A DNA stretch of 64,000 nt from contig OY292274.1 in assembly GCA_958496175.1 (NCBI GenBank), forward strand, positions 62,754,630-62,818,629, read 5' to 3'. Made by a program: the position numbers and the translations under genes. Below the pieces are notes generated by a model, which was given only the letters and a program-made list of their open reading frames with translations, was not told the origin of the DNA and made no database searches. The stretch is from Sisyra terminalis (taxonomy: Eukaryota; Arthropoda; Insecta; Neuroptera; Sisyridae). Shown here in pieces: positions 58,498 through 64,000 of this stretch (its first letter is position 1; each line of letters begins with the position of its first letter).

Positions 58498-61400
58498 CTA
58501 TTTCATTTTTTTCAAATGAAGCAAATGATTTCGCAAGGCAATTTGTTTATCCTTAAAGCTGCGCTTGATCTTTCCCCTGGCTTTGTGTTTCAACATTTGA
58601 AAGTTTTTCTTTTTGTTCTTTTCCCGATTGGTTTTCGAGCAGTGGATATTCATACGGCCGTCACGATGGCCAAACTTTTCACGATCCTCTCGACCCTTTT
58701 GGATCGAGTCGATTCGTGTTTGCTTGTCGTGTTTTCGTTTTTTATAAATGTTTTCAATATCTTTGAGCTTTACAAATTCTGAAGTGGATTCTTTGGGGTC
58801 TAGTTTTCTTTTGGTGCCACGTTTTGCAAAGTCCACTTGCTTTTTAATGTTTGCCATATCAATTTGTTTGAAGTCTTCGTCGGTGAGAATACGATCGAGA
58901 ACAACGGCTCTGGCTTTATCCTCTTTGTTTTCAACAGTTTCAGCCGATTCGATTTGGGATGAGGATTCATCGTTTTCGTCGTCTTGATCAATATCGATCC
59001 ATTCTTCGTCATCCGACTCTGAATCGGATTTGACTGCGATATCTACGATATCATCGTTTGAATTTGACTGATTTTCCGATAGTACTTCAGCTCCGGGAAT
59101 ATAGTCTTTGGCATTCACTTCTCCATACTTTTTGATTTCCAACTCAATAGAAGCTTCAGTAGGACGTCCGCGATCTTTCTTATGCAAGAGCTTCGGATCA
59201 TTTTTCCTATATAACACAATTAACGATCTGGCAGCCATCATCACAGATTTCTCCCGATGGCTTTTGTATTGAACCAAATCTTGTAGTAAATCTTCCGACA
59301 TAACTAAAGGACAACGAGCACATATTTCCCTAATTGCATTTAATCTAAAACAAAAAAAATCTTTGTAAATCACTGAAAAAATCGATCAAGAAAACTCCTT
59401 ACCCCACAGCCATTACATCTGACGAATTTCGTTCAGTTACAAAGTTATTAGCCAAAGTTTTGATCAGTGGTTCCAAAACATCAGGTGGAACCAGTTCATG
59501 ACTGGCTTGAGCCGCAAATTGCAACAATCGAGTCACGTCGCGTTGATGGGGTTGTAAAAAGCGTTGAATATAAGGGTAAAAGTTGAACAAGAATAATTCA
59601 TGTAAACCAATCAATCGCGATATTAAATCTAACGTCATAAGTTTAACTTCAAATCGATCATTTCTCGATTCCAATTGTTTGAATAATTTTTCCGCAAAAC
59701 CCTGTGGATCGTGGATTAGCTGCAATGCTGAAAAGTTGAAGACCGGAGCCTTTGATTTTTTCTTCTGCGATTTGGCCTATAAATAATAAACGAGTAAATA
59801 TTAATAAACATATACAAAATTAAAAATTTGATTTACGGATCTCTAGTTTCCGCTATGCTAATTTATTATACTTACAACTAATTTCTTCACTTTGGCTAAT
59901 TGTTTTTCTCGTTTACGGGTCTTTTTATTAACTTTATTGGCCATCATTACTTCTTTGGCGTCAGGTTCGTCGTCCGAATCACTGGCGTCGGAGTCTTTTT
60001 CGTTTGGATCTGAACCGAGGAAAAATTTCAAAGCTGTAACAATTACCTTTAAAAAGGGAAGAAAATATTTATTAGTAAATTAAAGTCAGATTACGTGTAT
60101 GAAGTTTCGTATATGGCCTTATCTACTAATATTGAACTTAATACCATAATTTTTTTTCCTATACTTACTTTGGCTGTTTTGGAAAAACAAGCTCCAGAAA
60201 TAACATTAACAGTTTTAGCATCATTCCAAATATTCTTTTTATACAATTCAATCATAATATTAACAGACATTTTCACAGCTTTCGGATTGCTGTCTTTCAA
60301 CATGGAAAACATAAAGTTTTGTAAAGTCTAAAAGAAAAATCTTTAAAAATAGTTCTAAATGCATCAACCGTAAACTTACCGAATTCAATTTGGCATTTTT
60401 ATGCTTTGAATTAACATTTTTAATGTCGGTTATGATATGTTCTTGCAAAAATGTCCGTAACTGCTTATCGGGGCTGCGAAGAAGTTGGAAAAACAATGAC
60501 AACAAATCGGTTGGGGCCAACAAATTTTTATTACGTAACGTTATTAATCCTTTACAGAAAACTGTTCGCATGGAACTCTCCAAAACAGTGTTGTGTGTTT
60601 GGAGAATTTCCACCAACGTTTGCGGAAATGAAACCAACTCATCAGGATAACAATGGGCTACCTAATAAATACCACACAATTTTATCGTAAGAAAATAATT
60701 TATTAAAATATTACAAAAAAGCGAAAAAAATACAAAACTTATTCTAAATTAAATCGTACAGATATTTTTTAATATTAAAACCGACCATTTTAGCAATATT
60801 TTGAATGCAGTTAAAATCAACGATGCACTTATATTTTCGTCCATTTAACTCCAAATCGTTGCCGATAGGAATTAGTAATTTGAGTTCAACAAGGCTAGAA
60901 AGTTGAACTAATAAGTTACTGGTAAGACCAACTTGTTCGTCGATTATGGCATAAAATATTGCTAATAAACGGTCGAGGGTGAAAGGTTTTGGTCCCAATT
61001 GTAGATTCATTTTGTCAAAGGTTTTACATTTATTTAAAGCTCCTTGTACGGTCTTCCGTTTTTTACCATGATACTTCATAAACAGTCTTTTATCTTCCTT
61101 CGCTGGATTATAACTAGCCAAATATGAAGCTATCAGTAAATATTTAGCATAGAAAGGCAATTCAATAGTTTGGGACAAATTATCATTTAGTTCCGGTTTA
61201 TTAACGGTTGTGGTAGCTTGAATGCCCTCATCGAAATTTAAAACCTTTTGAAACGTTTTGGTAATATTTTCGGACGTTTTTTGTTGTGCTATAGCATCAA
61301 AAACTTGAACACGGGAATGCAAGGATTGCATACTTTGTCGAAAAATCGGAGCCATATAACGCCATAATTTCGAAACATCGTTTTGATTGATTTCTTGATT

Positions 61401-62652
61401 GAAAACCGGAAGACAGTAGGTCTTTAAGTGGCGTTTGGCCCAATACTTTAAATCGTTTAAATCATGGCAAGATCTATGAAACACGGACAATAAAATGTTA
61501 AGATAGTTCTTATAAAAATCATATTGCAAGTCGAATGTCTCTCCCAACTCATTTTCCATTATAATCTTCGACTTATCGTAATTTAAAAGCAAAATATTTA
61601 AAAGTTCTTCCTTAGTATATTGAGGAAAATGCAACAAAATTGGAGGTTTAACCGATGTAAATCCATAGCTTTCGTACGCCAAATTAGAGATAAAAATCAC
61701 TGATATGTTTAAATTGGTGAATTCTTGCAACCGAGTTAATACTGAAGCCAAAATTTCTTGATTTCTCAACTTCTCAGCTTTATCCAAAACCAAGACTAAC
61801 GGAAAAACGTCTGCAGTAAGTCCTTGTCGTTTAAGAGCGTTAATGAATTCCATGCTATTATCGCATTTGCAGGAAGATTTGAAATCACAATCGCGGGACA
61901 GGACATGTCCAACAAGTTTATTCAAAATCGATTCAAAAAGAATTTTCTCACTATAACATTCGACGAGATTGACAAATATATGGTTTAAATTAAGTTTTTT
62001 AAGCACATGTTCGACCACAAAGGATTTGCCTGTGCTTTCTGAACCGTAAATGAACACCGATTCGGGAAACAATTCGTCCTTATGTCCAAAATAATCAAAC
62101 AATGCATTTATCTGGGTCTTCCGAAAAGGAGCTTTTACAGCCAATGAAGCCAAAGAATCCATTTTTGATTTGGGACTTGCGTTTCGAAAATCAATCCTAG
62201 AAGAAATACTAACGATCAGATCTTCACTAGGACTACAAAATTAGAATTGAAATAACTCAAATGTCTGTTCTTCTTTTAGCTTCTTTGTCTTTCACCTATT
62301 TGTCCAAAACAAAAGAACGAGTATAACACTACATCAAACATGTGAAAGCCAAAGAAACCAAGTGAAACTACTCAAAAACTATTTTCCTTTTCAATTTTAC
62401 CAATTCCAAGATTGATTTTGGAAACTTTAATTAGTAAAGTAGAAATAGTTAAGCACAAACCTGAGATATAAACGTTACAAGGTCCTCGACGGCTTTGTTA
62501 TGTTCGGTTGGGGAGAGGCGAAATATGTTTACACTATTGGTAAAATGGCGAAATTGTTGCAAAAATTCCTCTTTGTACGATTCCGGATCACGTTTTATCA
62601 AATTCTGCAATTGCGGCAAATTGTCCGGAAGTTGATTATTGTATCGAACCAT
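58498..62652 (-). CDS. SDAD1: SDA1 homologue, nucleolar 60S ribosome biogenesis factor
   Basis: Six exons: 62,461-62,652, 60,380-60,661, 60,169-60,327, 59,876-60,046, 59,403-59,776 and 58,498-59,344. They give 674 aa (human 687); all phases agree. The N-terminus has [20 protein letters not shown]. Exon 1 ends FISQ and exon 2 continues [16 protein letters not shown]. Later blocks are [40 protein letters not shown] and [20 protein letters not shown], the last formed across the exon 5/6 junction. The C-terminal third has an acidic Asp/Glu/Ser stretch (about 505-530) and a very basic tail, typical of SDA1. The protein is needed for pre-60S maturation and export and for G1 progression in yeast. 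Intron 1 (60,662-62,460) contains the whole ORC5 gene. Confidence 0.95.
60744..62162 (-). CDS. Orc5: Origin recognition complex subunit 5, nested in SDAD1 intron 1
   Basis: A single open frame of 472 codons without introns (human ORC5 435 aa). The AAA+ domain shows Walker [10 protein letters not shown] (residues 40-48) and Walker [12 protein letters not shown] (about 122-132). The ORC5 C-terminal domain includes [40 protein letters not shown] and the ending [12 protein letters not shown], all diagnostic of ORC5 rather than ORC4. It is an ATP-binding subunit of the complex that marks replication origins and loads MCM helicase. It lies on the same strand as SDAD1, 298 bp after SDAD1 exon 1 and 82 bp before exon 2. 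An AATAAA at 60,704-60,699 (minus) could end its mRNA. Lack of introns and of any poly-A tract or direct repeats leaves open an old retrocopy origin, but the frame is fully intact. Confidence 0.95.
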   Translation of the reverse strand: MDSLASLAVKAPFRKTQINALFDYFGHKDELFPESVFIYGSESTGKSFVVEHVLKKLNLNHIFVNLVECYSEKILFESILNKLVGHVLSRDCDFKSSCKCDNSMEFINALKRQGLTADVFPLVLVLDKAEKLRNQEILASVLTRLQEFTNLNISVIFISNLAYESYGFTSVKPPILLHFPQYTKEELLNILLLNYDKSKIIMENELGETFDLQYDFYKNYLNILLSVFHRSCHDLNDLKYWAKRHLKTYCLPVFNQEINQNDVSKLWRYMAPIFRQSMQSLHSRVQVFDAIAQQKTSENITKTFQKVLNFDEGIQATTTVNKPELNDNLSQTIELPFYAKYLLIASYLASYNPAKEDKRLFMKYHGKKRKTVQGALNKCKTFDKMNLQLGPKPFTLDRLLAIFYAIIDEQVGLTSNLLVQLSSLVELKLLIPIGNDLELNGRKYKCIVDFNCIQNIAKMVGFNIKKYLYDLI

Positions 62653-64000
62653 AGTTAAAAGACTATTTATGCATTTTTAAGGAAAAATAACGCAAATTAT
62701 ACTGTTAGAAATAGGCGCCAATGTAGACGTCAATCGACCATGTGCAAAATGAACACAACCTCACTTATAGTTGCTGATCCAGAAATTCCGGCTCCCATAA
62801 ACATTTGTAGCGTAACAACTGAGAAACTAACATGGAAGATAAACAAACGCATTGAACAGAAAGTGATAACAAAAAAGTCATTAAATAGGTGCAAGTGGAC
62901 CATTACGTTATATTACCATAAGTTATATTACGTTAAAAAAAACGTTAAAGCTTTTAAAGCTTTTAACTATCGTAGCAATTGTTGTACTTTAAAAAATAGT
63001 TATTAGTTAGTTATGCTAAAGAATCTTAGTTATATTAATTTTAGCTAAATTTTAAAATATTTTTTTGCCGTATAATTTAAACAAAATATTAGTTAAGGAA
63101 TTTTTACTTGTATTTAAAAACGTATAAATAAAACTTTTGAAAAAGTTAGCAAACATTGTTTTTTAATTAAAAAAGTATTCATTTTATATTTTAAACCCCT
63201 ACAGGATTGAATTTCTTCATCCAGCATTACTTATTCCTACTGAGATTCCTTAAGTTGAGATAATCTAATCCTCCTCTCAATAAATTCAAAAATTGAACTG
63301 TTTTCTCATTATTTCCTCAATGATTAGTTTTCCTCTTATAACAGCTAAAAAATGTATTTTCCATAAATTTTCTTTTCAAGAGTTGCATTTAATTAAACAA
63401 TATATATATATATTGTTGAAAATATAATTAAACAGTTACTGAATTAACTTTCTTAATTAATCGATTTTTATTTGGTGTTATACATTCAATACTTTTTTAT
63501 GGGGTTGCATAGCTAAGTAGCGTCTTTGAACTCTCGTTAATAAAGATAATTTTAAATTACATTTGATTTCAATGTTTTTATAAAAATCCTTTGCATATTT
63601 GAATGATGGGGGAAAATTCCATTCTTTCAACATATAACTTGATTTGGCATTCTCACGTGTAAAACAAATTTAGATAACTTTTATTACGGTATCATTCATA
63701 GTGATGAGACTTTTTCCCTTATATTTTATATAAACTCTTTTAAATTTGATTAAAATTATACCAAAACTAATCTGAAGTTAAATACCCCAAAACTGATTTT
63801 TAAGGGTCGCTACAAACATCCAAAACTAATATCAATAGCTAATTTCGAGAATAATGAATAGTTTATGAAGTGATTCAAATTATTTACAATGAGAAGAAGA
63901 ATAAGAATATAATAAGAAAAATAATAATTTACATAATTAATTCATTATTAAATAATTGGAGTTAATATAGTGATCGAGTTAAAGAAATCATATTAACCTA
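62653..64000. other. Region upstream of SDAD1, nothing else recognised
   Basis: The first few hundred bases should contain the SDAD1 promoter. A CACGTG lies at 63,654-63,659, about 1 kb upstream. A perfect 22-bp AT palindrome sits at 63,396-63,417. The 88-codon frame at 62,740-63,006 has no recognisable similarity or gene-like features, and no RNA gene was seen. Confidence 0.55.

Noticed and set aside
60744..62162. ORC4 as the identity of the nested AAA+ gene
   Set aside because: The C-terminal blocks [19 protein letters not shown] and KYLYDLI and the Walker B LDKAE form belong to ORC5.
62740..63006. 88-codon plus-strand frame right of SDAD1
   Set aside because: No recognisable similarity, Lys/Asn-rich as expected from AT-rich DNA, no splice or promoter evidence.
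63396..63417. Perfect 22-bp AT palindrome as a regulatory site or origin
   Set aside because: It is mostly an AT dinucleotide run with short matching flanks, common in such AT-rich DNA.
1..64000. tRNA, rRNA or other structured RNA genes
   Set aside because: I found no convincing tRNA box A/B pair with acceptor stem and no rRNA-like segment. A covariance-model search would be needed to exclude degenerate cases.

Overview
The window is from an insect nuclear genome. It is very AT-rich, its genes are split by short GT-AG introns, and its protein-coding genes have clear insect or animal orthologues. It also carries many transposons: Jockey and other non-LTR elements, hAT, Mutator-like, Helitron and long foldback elements. 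A beetle is plausible, but the order cannot be fixed from sequence alone. Exon limits below were derived by hand from splice sites, reading phase and family resemblance.

Left part (1-30,200): this is the 5' half of amontillado (PC2 proprotein convertase), read on the minus strand. Exon 1 (29,705-29,896) encodes the signal peptide and start of the prodomain. Exon 2 (2,434-2,538) encodes the rest of the prodomain. The catalytic exons lie beyond the left edge. The 27-kb first intron is filled with transposons, and its first 2.8 kb (minus-strand sense) is a four-unit tandem array. Each of the three unit boundaries inside the array carries a copy of the end of exon 1 plus its splice donor.

Middle part (30,200-42,400): this holds a THAP fragment inside an inverted repeat, two foldback elements and a three-exon gustatory receptor gene (35,461-38,516, minus) with a hAT derivative in its second intron. 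It also holds a second hAT copy and a Helitron remnant (40,116-42,271).

Right part (42,400-62,652): this is a compact block of growth and housekeeping genes. IMP3 (minus; U3 snoRNP) and GTF3C6 (plus; TFIIIC) share a 362-bp divergent promoter with two CACGTG E-boxes. PAICS (minus) and PPAT (plus), two enzymes of de novo purine synthesis, are head to head with 1.1 kb between their start codons and one CACGTG. XPNPEP3 (minus; mitochondrial or cytosolic aminopeptidase) follows, then SDAD1 (minus; 60S ribosome biogenesis). ORC5, an intronless ORF on the same strand, lies entirely inside SDAD1 intron 1. Nothing recognisable was found from 62,653 to the right edge.

The strongest observations are the duplicated exon-tail/splice-donor array in amon, the PAICS-PPAT head-to-head pair, ORC5 nested in SDAD1, and a three-copy Mutator-like MITE family with perfect 9-bp target duplications inserted into other retroelements.
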